A DNA stretch of 64,000 nucleotides, from NCBI RefSeq assembly GCF_029894125.1, contig NZ_JARXYZ010000012.1, positions 184,567 to 248,566 of the forward strand, read 5' to 3'. This document shows positions 1 through 8,382 of this stretch, piece after piece. Both the position numbers and the translations under genes were made by a program. The DNA is from Kitasatospora sp. MAA19. Lineage in GTDB: Bacteria; Actinomycetota; Actinomycetes; Streptomycetales; Streptomycetaceae. The first letter of the stretch is position 1; every line of letters begins with the position of its first letter. The notes beneath the pieces were generated by a model, which worked only from the letters and a program-made list of their open reading frames with translations, did not search any database and was not told the DNA's origin.

Positions 1-1
1 G

Positions 2-190
2 TGCGCGGCGTTGGCCGGCGCCGGCGCGAGCGAACTGCGCTTCTACCACCTGGGGTTGGCGTCGCGTACGGACCTGGCGGCGGTCCGGGACGCGGTGGCC
101 GCCCTGCCCGCCCCGGCACAGTGCCTGCCCGACGGGCGGGGTCGGATCACAGGTGGCGGGTGGCCAGGTCGAGCCGCTCCTGCGCGGTGA
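2..190 (+). CDS. 3' end of an unidentified protein (cut by window edge)
   Basis: Reading frame open from base 2 to a TGA at 188-190. The visible tail contains ELRFYHLGLASRTDLAAVRDAV and has the third-position GC bias of a real gene. It resembles the last strand and helix of a TIM-barrel-like enzyme, but that is only an impression. It overlaps the end of the convergent IclR gene by about 44 bp. The function cannot be called from this fragment. Confidence 0.45.
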   Translation, partial: CAALAGAGASELRFYHLGLASRTDLAAVRDAVAALPAPAQCLPDGRGRITGGGWPGRAAPAR

Positions 191-926
191 GGAGGGCGTC
201 GCGGATCATCTGCTCGCGTCCCGGGGTGAGCCGGGCGACCGGCACCGAGCAGCTGACCGCGTCGCGGGCCGGCCTGCGGTTGGGGACGGGGACCGCGAAG
301 CAGCACAGCCCGGCCGTGTTCTCCTCCCGGTCGGTCGCGTAGCCGCGCTCGCGGATCGCGCGCAGGTCGTCGAGCAGAGCGGCGCGAGAGGTGTGGGAGT
401 GCTCCGTCAGCGGCTCCAGCCGTTCCGGCAGCAGCCGCTCCACCTCCTCGTCGGTGTGGGTGGCGAGCAGGGCCTTGCCGAGCGCGGTCGAGTGCGCGGG
501 GAGGCGGCGGCCGACCCGGGTGAACGGGCGCAGGTAGTGCTGGGAGGCGCGGGTGGCCAGGTAGACCACGTCGGTGCCGTCGAGGCGGGCGAGGTGGATG
601 GTCTCGGAGGTCTCGTCGGCCAGCCGGTCGAGCGCCGGCCGGGTGGCCGCCACCACCTGGTCGCCGTCGATGTAGGACGTGCCGACCAGCAGGGCGCGGA
701 CGCCGATGCCGTAGCGGGTGCCGGTCAGGTCGGTCTCCACCCAGCCGAGGTCGACCAGGGTGCGCAGCAGCATGTACAGGCTGCTCTTCGGGTAGCCCAG
801 TGCCTCCTGCACGTCGGCGAGGCTGTGCAGTCCGGCGTGCCCGGCGAAGTACTCCAGGAGCTTGACCGTGCGAACCGCGGACTTCACGTTCGCGCCGTCG
901 GGTGCGGCGGGGCTCGGCTGCGCCAT
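147..926 (-). CDS. IclR-family transcriptional regulator
   Basis: A 259-residue regulator. An N-terminal winged helix (about residues 15-80, with SLADVQEALGYPKSSLYMLLRTL as the recognition region) is followed by an IclR effector-binding domain (LDRLADETSETIHLARLDG and GKALLATHTDEEVERLLP are typical). An in-frame GTG seven codons upstream is possible, but AGGAAGG sits 8 nt before the ATG at 926, so the shorter start is preferred. It is transcribed away from the secreted lyase gene, and the 225-bp gap carries a palindrome at 1005-1018 that could be its operator. IclR proteins usually sense small organic acids or sugar-derived metabolites. The ligand is unknown here, and a link to the lyase is inference from position. 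Confidence 0.9.
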   Translation of the reverse strand: MAQPSPAAPDGANVKSAVRTVKLLEYFAGHAGLHSLADVQEALGYPKSSLYMLLRTLVDLGWVETDLTGTRYGIGVRALLVGTSYIDGDQVVAATRPALDRLADETSETIHLARLDGTDVVYLATRASQHYLRPFTRVGRRLPAHSTALGKALLATHTDEEVERLLPERLEPLTEHSHTSRAALLDDLRAIRERGYATDREENTAGLCCFAVPVPNRRPARDAVSCSVPVARLTPGREQMIRDALLTAQERLDLATRHL

Positions 927-1004
927 CGGGACGACCTTCCTGTTCACAGATGTGGACGGGGTCCAATATAGCGCTGCCCTGGCAGGCTCAGGCTCTCCAT
1001 GGCG

Positions 1005-1018
1005 TTCACAAGAGTGAA
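1005..1018. promoter_or_regulatory. inverted repeat, possible IclR operator
   Basis: TTCAC-AAGA-GTGAA, a perfect 5-bp inverted repeat in the divergent gap between the IclR gene and the lyase gene. The position suits autoregulation and control of the lyase. The short arms make chance possible. Confidence 0.3.
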
Positions 1019-1151
1019 TGCTGTCCGGGTACTTGACCAGCCCTGCCGCTCGGCGCTGTCATGGGTGGTGCGTAGCTTCGCGCAGCTGAGTTCCAGTCAT
1101 CTCGGCGACCCGCATCGCGTCCGGGTGGCCGGCCTGCCTCAAGGGAGCATC

Positions 1152-2072
1152 ATGAAGCGTTCACTGATCGCCGCGTGGGCCGCGATGGCCCTGTGCGCCA
1201 CTGCGCTGGGCCTGGCCGGCCCCGCCCAGGCCGTCGACGCCGAGGCCTTCGCCGCCCAGGCTTCGGCCGCCGCCACCTCCGCCGCCCAGGCTTCGGCCTC
1301 CACCTCCGCCGCCGCCTGGACCGGCGAGTTCACCGGCTACGGCAGCAGCGCCTGGACCGGCGCCTGGGGCACCCTGTCCACCGGCCAGTGGGGCCGGCCG
1401 AACCTCAGCGGGACCAGCGACCCCACCGCCCCCGGGGACGGCTCGGCCCTCCAGGTCTTCTACGGGGCCGGCTCCTCCGCCAACTCCTGCTCCGACTGCC
1501 CCTCCAGCGGCGGCGGCCAGTTCTACACCGACCTGCCCACCCTCGGGCTCGGCGACCTGGCCGACTCCACCACCCTGGACCTGAAGTACTACCTCAAGCT
1601 GCCCTCGGGCTTCGACTTCGGCCGGGCCGGCAAGCTCCCCGGGCTGTACGGCGGCACCCCGGGCGAGGCCTCCGGCGGCAACCACGGCAACGCCTGGTCC
1701 ACCCGGTACATGTGGCGCAACCCCGGCAGCGGGGTCGGGAACGGCGAGGTCTACCTCTACACCCCGACCAACTCCGGCCCCTCCGGGTACGGCGTGGACC
1801 TCGGACTCGGCTCCTGGCAGTGGCCCGCCGACGGCAACTGGCACAGCATCGAGCAGCTGGTCGACCGCGGCAGCGGCGACGTGACCGTCTGGCTCGACGG
1901 CGGCCAGGTGTTCACCCAGCCCGGGGCGGGTGCGCCCGACCTGGCCTCGATCCCGTTCAGCGGAGTGTTCTTCTCCACCTTCTACGGCGGCCACGACACC
2001 AGTTGGGGCCCGGCCACCGACCAGTACGCCTACTTCGCGCACTTCAGCCTGGCCACCGGCCCCCAGCACTGA
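1152..2072 (+). CDS. secreted polysaccharide lyase, PL14-like
   Basis: 306 residues starting at ATG 1152, 5 nt after AAGGGAG. Residues 1-27 form a Sec signal peptide (KR, hydrophobic core, AxA cleavage near QAV). A low-complexity Ala/Ser linker follows, with two copies of FAAQAS/AAQAS-like units. The rest is a beta-rich domain with GKLPGLYGG, STRYMWR and YGVDLGLGSWQW, which matches polysaccharide lyase family 14-type (alginate/glucuronan lyase) proteins. It presumably acts outside the cell on uronic-acid polymers; substrate is inferred. A longer in-frame start at 999 has no ribosome site and would bury the signal peptide, so it was rejected. Confidence 0.75.
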   Translation: MKRSLIAAWAAMALCATALGLAGPAQAVDAEAFAAQASAAATSAAQASASTSAAAWTGEFTGYGSSAWTGAWGTLSTGQWGRPNLSGTSDPTAPGDGSALQVFYGAGSSANSCSDCPSSGGGQFYTDLPTLGLGDLADSTTLDLKYYLKLPSGFDFGRAGKLPGLYGGTPGEASGGNHGNAWSTRYMWRNPGSGVGNGEVYLYTPTNSGPSGYGVDLGLGSWQWPADGNWHSIEQLVDRGSGDVTVWLDGGQVFTQPGAGAPDLASIPFSGVFFSTFYGGHDTSWGPATDQYAYFAHFSLATGPQH

Positions 2073-2117
2073 CCACCCGCCGGCTCGACACCCCGGTTCG
2101 CCCGCAGGCCCGCCACC

Positions 2118-2294
2118 GTCGGCCACGAGCAAGACGTCGCCGTGCCGCTCGCGGCCCGCACCGCCGACGAGGTCATCGACGACAACGCCGTCCGCTTCGA
2201 GGACGTCGCAGGGGAGGCCGACGTCGTCATCGACCTGGTCGGCGACGACCACGTCGGCGTCCGGGTCAACGGATTTGCGAGGGCGTTCGGTTGA
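2118..2294 (+). pseudogene. remnant of an MDR-family (zinc-type/quinone) oxidoreductase
   Basis: The frame ending at TGA 2292-2294 encodes about 58 residues including ARTADEVIDDNAVRFEDV and EADVVIDLVGDDH. This is the part of the Rossmann domain that follows the dinucleotide loop in medium-chain dehydrogenases. There is no start, no N-terminal GroES-like domain, no glycine motif and no C-terminus. It lies between the lyase and the penicillin-binding protein and looks like a deletion scar. Confidence 0.55.
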
Positions 2295-2414
2295 GGTCGC
2301 GGGCCGCGCGCGGTATGACCATGATCACACCCGTTCCTGTCTGCCGTGATGCGGCCCCCATCGCGTCTGAGTGTTCGGGGGACCTGTCCCCACGAGCGAA
2401 TCGGAGACCGGACT

Positions 2415-4415
2415 GTGTGTGCTGACCAAGGCGGCGGGGCCGAGGACGAGAAGCCCGGACGTCGGCGATGGCGTCCGTTGCGGTGGATCAACTACCCGCG
2501 CAGAGGGCGGCGTGGGGTCCGCCGCTGGCTTCCGTCCTGGCGACTGCTGCTCCTGGTGGCGGGGACGGGGGCGGTGGTGCTGGCGGGATGGCTGGCCTGG
2601 TTCTACCGGACCACCAAGGTCCCGGAGGACCTGAACGCCTTCGCCACCCAGCAGAACAACGTCTACTACTGGGCGGACGGCACCGAGATGGCGCGGATCG
2701 GCCCGACCAACCGGCAGGAGGTGCCGCTCGACCGGGTGCCGCAGTCGGTGCAGTGGGCCGTGCTGGCCGCCGAGAACGAGACCTTCTACTCGGATCCGGG
2801 GATCTCGATCACGGGCATCGGCCGCGCGGTCTACCAGATGGCTTCGGGCGGCGACACCCAGGGTGGCTCGACCATCACCCAGCAGTACGTCAAGAACATC
2901 TACCTGAACCAGCGTCAGAACATGTCCCGCAAGCTCAGCGAGATGGTCATCGCGATCAAGCTGGACCAGCGGATGAGCAAGCAGGACATCCTCGAAGGCT
3001 ATCTGAACACCAGTTGGTTCGGGCGCGGCAGCTACGGCATCGAACGTGCCGCGGCGGCGTACTACGGCAAGGACGTCTCGCAGCTCGATCCGAGCGAAGG
3101 GGCCTTCCTGGCAGCCCTGTTGAAGGGGGCCGGGCAGTTCGATCCGGCGCTCAGCACGGAGAACCACCAGCGGGCCGAGGACCGGTGGTCCTGGATCCTG
3201 GACCGGATGGTGAAGGCCGGCAAGCTCTCGGCCGCCGAGCGCGCCAAGTACACGGTGTTCCCCGAGCCCAGGCCCCAGCCGAAGTCGGCCGGGCTGAGCG
3301 GACAGGTCGGGTACCTGGTGGACATGGCCAGGACCTACGTGGAGGGCCACAGCGACATCACGGCGGCCCAGTTCGACCTCGGCGGCCACCAGATCCACAC
3401 CACCTTCGAGAAGCCGAAGGTCACCGCCCTGGCCGCCGCGGTGCAGGACGCCACCAAGGGGATCGACCCCGGCAACCGCGAGGCCGACAGGTTCCTGCGG
3501 GTCGGCGCCGCGTCGGTGTCCCTCGACGGGCGGATCGTCGCGCTCTACGGCGGCCCCGACTACCTGAAGCAGGGCTTCGACAACGCCAACACCTCCTCGG
3601 TGCCGGTCGGTTCGGCCTTCACCCCGTTGGTGTACGCCGCCGGCCTCGGCCAGGGCGTGCAGCGCCAGCGGGGCGGCAGCCGTACCCCGGTCCTGCCCAC
3701 CACGGCCTACGACGGCGACAACGGGGTGAACGTGATGACCCCGGAGGGGCCGTACTGGGGGCGGGACGGGAAGATCGTGAAGACCGCCAACGACGGCAAG
3801 CGGGACTGGGGCACGCTCACGCTGCGGAGCGCGCTGGAGCAGTCCGTCAACGGGCCGATGATGCAGCTCGGCCTGGACGTCGGCCTGGAGCAGGTACAGA
3901 AGACCGCCGCGGACCTGGGTGTGCTCCCGGCCACCATGGGGGAGTTGGTGCCGGCCTTCGGGGTCGGGAACTCCACGCCGAGCGCGATCAGGACCGCCGA
4001 CGCGTACGCCGCCTTCGCCGGGGGAGGCCGCCACACGGACCCGTACTCGGTCCTCAGGATCACCCGGAACGGCGAGCAGCTTGCCCTGCGCCTGCCGACC
4101 GCCGCGCAGGCGCTGACCCCGGCGGTCGCGGCGGAGGTGGACACGGCGCTCAAGGGCGCGGTCCGCACCGGCAGCGCCGCGTCGGCGGCGGAGGCCGGCC
4201 CTGACGTCGCCGGGAAGCCCGGCACCACCGCGGACCGTACGGCGGGGTGGTTCGTCGGCTACAACGGGCAGGTGTCCACGGCGGTCACGGTCTTCCGGGC
4301 GGACCTGAAGGACATGAAGCTGCTCTCGCTGGAGGGGGTGGGCGGCGCCGCCCCGGACACCCCGGACTCCGCGCTGCCCACCCGGATCTGGACCTCGTAC
4401 ATGAAGACGTCCTAG
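2415..4415 (+). CDS. bifunctional-type penicillin-binding protein with a degenerate transpeptidase motif
   Basis: About 666 residues: an Arg-rich cytoplasmic tail, one membrane helix (SWRLLLLVAGTGAVVLAGWLAW), a family 51 glycosyltransferase domain and a class A transpeptidase domain. The glycosyltransferase motifs are intact: AENETFYSDPG with the catalytic Glu, GGSTITQQ, and RKLSEM...ILEGYLN. In the transpeptidase domain the usual SXXK reads S-A-F-T at 3612-3623, so the general-base lysine is missing. SVN is present, and the KTG box reads KPGTT. It therefore likely polymerises glycan but may not cross-link. The GTG at 2415 has GGAG 8 nt upstream; an in-frame GTG at 2346 would add 23 unlikely residues. 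It ends in a strong terminator shared with the convergent gene. Confidence 0.85.
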   Translation: MCADQGGGAEDEKPGRRRWRPLRWINYPRRGRRGVRRWLPSWRLLLLVAGTGAVVLAGWLAWFYRTTKVPEDLNAFATQQNNVYYWADGTEMARIGPTNRQEVPLDRVPQSVQWAVLAAENETFYSDPGISITGIGRAVYQMASGGDTQGGSTITQQYVKNIYLNQRQNMSRKLSEMVIAIKLDQRMSKQDILEGYLNTSWFGRGSYGIERAAAAYYGKDVSQLDPSEGAFLAALLKGAGQFDPALSTENHQRAEDRWSWILDRMVKAGKLSAAERAKYTVFPEPRPQPKSAGLSGQVGYLVDMARTYVEGHSDITAAQFDLGGHQIHTTFEKPKVTALAAAVQDATKGIDPGNREADRFLRVGAASVSLDGRIVALYGGPDYLKQGFDNANTSSVPVGSAFTPLVYAAGLGQGVQRQRGGSRTPVLPTTAYDGDNGVNVMTPEGPYWGRDGKIVKTANDGKRDWGTLTLRSALEQSVNGPMMQLGLDVGLEQVQKTAADLGVLPATMGELVPAFGVGNSTPSAIRTADAYAAFAGGGRHTDPYSVLRITRNGEQLALRLPTAAQALTPAVAAEVDTALKGAVRTGSAASAAEAGPDVAGKPGTTADRTAGWFVGYNGQVSTAVTVFRADLKDMKLLSLEGVGGAAPDTPDSALPTRIWTSYMKTS

Positions 4416-4438
4416 CGGCGGCCGGGCAGGCCCGGCCC

Positions 4439-4472
4439 GCCGTGGGGCCCGTGACACCACGGGCCCCACGGC
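4439..4472. terminator. bidirectional terminator between PBP and NodB-like gene
   Basis: Perfect 15-bp stem (arm GCCGTGGGGCCCGTG) with a 4-nt ACAC loop, placed midway between two convergent stop codons. Confidence 0.85.
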
Positions 4473-4485
4473 CGCCGGGACCGGG

Positions 4486-5745
4486 TCACTTGACCAGTCG
4501 TGACCAGTCGGCCGGCTGCCCGGGGTCCAGGCTGCGCAGCTTGTCGAGCACCTTGGGGTCCTGGGCGTCCAGCCAGTCGGCGACCTGGCGGAAGGAGACG
4601 CAGCGGACGCCGTCCCGCTTGCAGACGCTCTTCATCACGTCCTCGATGGCCTGCATGTAGATGCCGCCGTTCCAGGTCTCGAAGTGGTTCCCGATGAAGA
4701 GCGGGGCCCGGCTGCCGTTGTAGACCCGTTCGAAGCCGCTGAGATAGCTCTCCCGGGTCTCCTTCTCCCAGGTGGCGTACTTCTTCGGGTCGCCCTTGGT
4801 GCTGTCCCCGGACTGGCCGGCCAGGAAGTTGAAGTCCATCGAGAGGCCCTGGGTCGACTTGCCCGGGTAGGGCAGCATCTGGAGTGGGAAGTTCCAGATG
4901 CCGCCCTTCTTGGTGGGCCAGACCTGGAACTCGCCCGGCGAGCTGGCGTCGTACCGGAAGCCCGTCGCCTTCTCGGCCGGGAGCAGGGCCTTCTGGCCCT
5001 CCAGACAGGGGGCGCGGCCGCCGACCAGCTCCTTGGTGTAGTCGAAGGGCAGCGGCGGCAGGTTCTTGAGGCCGGTGTTGGTCTTCCAGTTGGTGACGAA
5101 GGAGATCGCCTGGTCGAGCTCGCTCTTCCACTCCTCGGTGCTCCACTCGCTGCCGCCCTTGGCGTTGCAGAAGTGCCCGTTGAAGTGGGTGCCGATCTCG
5201 TTCCCGTCCTGCCACGCCAGGCGCAGCTGCTCCAGGGTGTCCTTGATGTGGGCGTCGGTGGCGAAGTCGATGGAGGCGGTGCCGACGTCGTGCTGCGGCG
5301 GGTGGTAGAGCGTGCGTTTGGACTTGGGCAGGGTGTAGATGCCGGAGAGGAAGAACGTCATCTGGGCGTTGTTCTCCGCCCCCAGCTTGCGGAAGCGCGA
5401 GAACAGGTGGTCGTCGCCCTCCAGTGCCCCGTCCCAGGAGAACACCACGAACTGCGGCGGCTTCTCGCTGGGCTTCAGCTTCTCCGGCGTGGCCTGCCTG
5501 GGCTGCGGGCCGGTGTCGGAGGTGGAGCCGTCTCCGAGCACCTTGACCTGGCCGTCCCAGGTCGGCGTGGGGACGGGGTCGGGGCCGGGGCCGGCGGGCG
5601 GCGTGTCGGTCGGGTCGGGCGCGGGGATCGACGGAGCGGCGTCGGTGGCGGTCGGTCTGCCCTTCGCGTCGGAGTCTCCCGCGACCAGGGCCGCGACGAC
5701 CCCCACCGCCAGCAGGACGGCCACGCCTCGAACAGCCCGCACCAT
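4486..5745 (-). CDS. secreted polysaccharide-deacetylase-like protein
   Basis: 419 residues. An N-terminal hydrophobic segment (MVRAVRGVAVLLAVGVVAALVAG) is followed by a Pro/Thr-rich linker of about 60 residues and a domain that begins PPQFVVFSWDGALEGDD. FSWDG occupies the place of the TFDDG metal motif of NodB deacetylases. NEIGTHFNGHFC resembles the EIGNHTxxH motif, and LFIGNHFETWNGG lies near the C-terminus. The motifs are drifted, so catalytic activity is uncertain; proteins of this type are common in Streptomyces and presumably act in the cell envelope. It is monocistronic and convergent with the PBP gene. Confidence 0.7.
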   Translation of the reverse strand: MVRAVRGVAVLLAVGVVAALVAGDSDAKGRPTATDAAPSIPAPDPTDTPPAGPGPDPVPTPTWDGQVKVLGDGSTSDTGPQPRQATPEKLKPSEKPPQFVVFSWDGALEGDDHLFSRFRKLGAENNAQMTFFLSGIYTLPKSKRTLYHPPQHDVGTASIDFATDAHIKDTLEQLRLAWQDGNEIGTHFNGHFCNAKGGSEWSTEEWKSELDQAISFVTNWKTNTGLKNLPPLPFDYTKELVGGRAPCLEGQKALLPAEKATGFRYDASSPGEFQVWPTKKGGIWNFPLQMLPYPGKSTQGLSMDFNFLAGQSGDSTKGDPKKYATWEKETRESYLSGFERVYNGSRAPLFIGNHFETWNGGIYMQAIEDVMKSVCKRDGVRCVSFRQVADWLDAQDPKVLDKLRSLDPGQPADWSRLVK

Positions 5746-6121
5746 TGCCTCCTTTTCTCCGACACCTGGTCAGCTGGTGTTCGGAAAGTTGTTCCTACAG
5801 ACCGATGTTGGTCGTCTTCGCCTAACGCTCCTTCGGTGGTGCGGGGTTGCCATGACTGCTGCGGATCTTCGCCCGGCGGTCGGCGCGCGGGTCGGTAACA
5901 GATCGGTTTCGGAGCCCGCCCTCCCCGCGCTCGGGTCTTGACGAAGCGGGGAGGGTGGGCGTTTGCTGTGACCCGCCCGTTCGAACCTGTTTGTTTCCGG
6001 TTTGTTTTGTGCATTTGAACGTTCAAAACCAGCCCGACCCCCTCACTCTCGCCATCCCCCCGCTCTCGCCACCCCCCTTCTCGCGCTCCCCTACCCTCGC
6101 CACCCCACCGAGAGGAATGCA
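5746..6121. other. divergent intergenic region, 376 bp
   Basis: No gene. It contains the promoters of the NodB-like gene (leftward) and of the sugar importer (rightward), a GTTCGAAC palindrome at 5979-5986, the LacI-type operator at 6014-6027 and an A+T-richer stretch at 5985-6030. Confidence 0.7.
6014..6027. promoter_or_regulatory. LacI-type operator of the galactoside importer operon
   Basis: TTTGAACGTTCAAA, a perfect 14-bp palindrome with a central CG. That is the form typical of LacI/GalR-family sites. It lies 94 bp before the first gene of the operon, and a LacI regulator gene follows the operon. Confidence 0.65.
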
Positions 6122-7465
6122 ATGTCACACCTTTCTCGTCGCGATCTGCTCCGAGCCTCCGGGGCGGGTCTGCTGGCCCTGGCGGCCGGCGGCGCGCTCA
6201 CGGCCTGCGGCGACTCCGGTTCGGGGAGCGCCTCGGGCGGGGACGCCGACACCGGCACCATCACCGTCTGGTCCTGGGCCACCGCCGCCGACGCCCTGCG
6301 CGGGATCGTCCCGGCCTTCGAGAAGGACAACCCGGGGATCAAGGTCGACGTCCAGGACATCGGCGAACCGGCCATCTGGGACAAGATCACCGTCGGCATG
6401 GCGGCCGGCGGCCAGGGCCTCGGCGACGTGCTGCACATCGGCTGCGACTACCTGCCCGGCTACATGGAGAAGTTCCCCGGCGGCCTGGCCGACCTCTCCG
6501 CGCTCGGTGCCGACGCGCACAAGGACAAGTTCGCCAAGGGCCTGTGGCCCGTCGTCAGCGGCAAGGACGGCCACGCCTACGCGCTGCCCTGGGAGGTCAA
6601 CCCGCTCGGCTTCTTCTACCGCAAGGACTACTTCGACAAGGCGGGCATCGACCCCGAGTCCTTCGCCACCTGGGACGACCTGCTCGCCGTGGCCGACCGC
6701 TTCAAGGCCGCCAACCCCGGCGTCGCCCTGATCGGCGTCAACCGGGCCGCCAACCCCACCCCCGACCTGGACTTCGTCCAGGCCCTGATGCAGCTCCAGG
6801 GCGCCTTCTACTTCGACCTCCAGGGCAAGATCACCGTCGGCTCGGAGCCGGCCGTGCGCGCCCTGACCATCGTCAAGCGGCTGGACGAGGCCGGGCTGAT
6901 AGGCGACACCCCCGGCGTCCAGAGCTGGATGCCCGTGATGAAGAGCGGCAAGCTCGCGGTGGCCGCGATGCCCGCCTGGGTCGCGCACTACCTGGAGAAG
7001 AAGTTCCCCGACCAGAGCGGCAACTGGCGTCTCACCAAGCCCCCGGCGGTCACCCCCGGCGGCAAGCGCACCGCGCTGGTCAACTCCACCCACCTCGCCG
7101 TCGCCGCGTCCAGCCCGCGCCGCCGCGCCGCCTGGAAGTTCGTCGAGTACGCGGTCACCCGTCCGGCCTCGGTGAACGCCATGTTCAACGCGGGCGGCGT
7201 CTTCCCGGCCCTCACCGAGGCCTACGCCGACCCGCTGTACGCCGCGCCGAGCGCCTACTACGGCGGCCAGCCGGTGCTCAAGACCTTCGCCGACCTCGCC
7301 ACCGAGGGCGGCGACCCCACCAACTACTCCGGCGACTACGCCCGCGCCCTCAAGCTCGTCAGTGACGCCCAGGTCAAGGTCCTCCTCAAGGGCGCCGACC
7401 CGGCCGCCGTCCTCCAGGACGCCGCCAAGCAGCTCGCCCAGCAGACCGGGCGCGGTACCGCATGA
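6122..7465 (+). CDS. ABC transporter sugar-binding lipoprotein (galactoside importer)
   Basis: 447 residues. The start carries a Tat-type twin-arginine sequence (SRRDLL) and a lipobox LTAC with Cys29 as lipid anchor. The rest is a family 1 extracellular solute-binding fold (TITVWSWATAADALRGIVPAFEKDNPGIKV, ALPWEVNPLGFFYRKDYFDKAGI). It delivers an oligosaccharide to the two permeases that follow. ATG 6122 has GAGAGG 7 nt upstream. It opens a tightly coupled operon (ATGA overlap with the next gene). An alpha-galactosidase in the same operon suggests melibiose or raffinose-type galactosides as substrate; this is inference. Confidence 0.9.
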   Translation: MSHLSRRDLLRASGAGLLALAAGGALTACGDSGSGSASGGDADTGTITVWSWATAADALRGIVPAFEKDNPGIKVDVQDIGEPAIWDKITVGMAAGGQGLGDVLHIGCDYLPGYMEKFPGGLADLSALGADAHKDKFAKGLWPVVSGKDGHAYALPWEVNPLGFFYRKDYFDKAGIDPESFATWDDLLAVADRFKAANPGVALIGVNRAANPTPDLDFVQALMQLQGAFYFDLQGKITVGSEPAVRALTIVKRLDEAGLIGDTPGVQSWMPVMKSGKLAVAAMPAWVAHYLEKKFPDQSGNWRLTKPPAVTPGGKRTALVNSTHLAVAASSPRRRAAWKFVEYAVTRPASVNAMFNAGGVFPALTEAYADPLYAAPSAYYGGQPVLKTFADLATEGGDPTNYSGDYARALKLVSDAQVKVLLKGADPAAVLQDAAKQLAQQTGRGTA

Positions 7466-8382
7466 GTGCCGCCAGCCCGCCCGCCGCCCTCACCAGGAGG
7501 TCCGCAGCGCCGCGCCGGTCCCGCTGGCGGCGCACCGCCGTGCCGTACCTGCTGCTCGCCCCCGCCCTGCTGACCTTCGGCGTGTTCAAGGCCTACCCGG
7601 TCATCGACTCGCTGCTGCTGTCCTTCACCACCGGCTCCGGCACCGCCACCCACGGCGCCGGCCTCGCCAACTACCAGCGGCTGCTGGACGATCCACTGTT
7701 CTGGACCGCCCTGCGCAACACCGCAGAGATCCTCGTCGTGCAGGTCCCGCTGATGCTCGGACTGGCCCTGCTGATGGCCGTCGGCATCAACTCCGCGCTG
7801 GTGCGCTGGCGCACGGTGTGGCGGCTCGGCGTCTTCATGCCCTCCGTCACCGGCCTGGTCGCCACCGGCGTGATCTTCGCCTACCTGCTCAAGACCGACG
7901 ACGGCGCGGTCAACTGGGTGCTGAACGCCGTCGGCCTGCCCTCCGTCGACTGGCTGGGCCAGCCCGTCTGGGCCCGGATGGCCGTCGTCCTGGTGCTCAC
8001 CTGGCACTACACCGGATACAACGCCGTCATCTACCTCGCCGGACTCCAGTCCATTCCGCGGGAGTTGTACGAGGCCGCGATGGTCGACGGCGCCGGACCG
8101 ATCCGCCGCTTCACCTCCATCACCGTCCCCGCGCTGCGCCCGGTGCTGCTGTTCACGATCGTGCTCTCGACCATCGGCACGCTCCAGCTCTTCGACGAGC
8201 CGTACGTGCTGACCGGTGGCGGGCCGGACAACGCCACCCTGACCGTCTCCATGTACCTGTACCAGAACGGCTTCCGGTACTTCGACTTCGGCTACGCCTC
8301 TGCCATCGCCTACGCGCTCACCCTGCTCGTGACGGTGCTCGGCGCCGTTCAGATGCGCCTGATGGGAGAGCGCGACACGTGA
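7462..8382 (+). CDS. ABC sugar transporter permease, MalF-type
   Basis: 306 residues with six predicted membrane helices and the EAA loop EAAMVDGAGPIRRFTSITVP that docks the ATPase. The start overlaps the stop of the binding-protein gene (ATGA), and the stop overlaps the next permease start (GTGA). No ATPase gene is in the operon. In Streptomyces such importers share the multitask ATPase MsiK, which is the likely partner here. Confidence 0.93.
   Translation: MSAASPPAALTRRSAAPRRSRWRRTAVPYLLLAPALLTFGVFKAYPVIDSLLLSFTTGSGTATHGAGLANYQRLLDDPLFWTALRNTAEILVVQVPLMLGLALLMAVGINSALVRWRTVWRLGVFMPSVTGLVATGVIFAYLLKTDDGAVNWVLNAVGLPSVDWLGQPVWARMAVVLVLTWHYTGYNAVIYLAGLQSIPRELYEAAMVDGAGPIRRFTSITVPALRPVLLFTIVLSTIGTLQLFDEPYVLTGGGPDNATLTVSMYLYQNGFRYFDFGYASAIAYALTLLVTVLGAVQMRLMGERDT

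Noticed and set aside
2325..4469. 714-codon minus-strand frame opposite the PBP
   Set aside because: Antisense to intact PBP motifs and of shadow composition.
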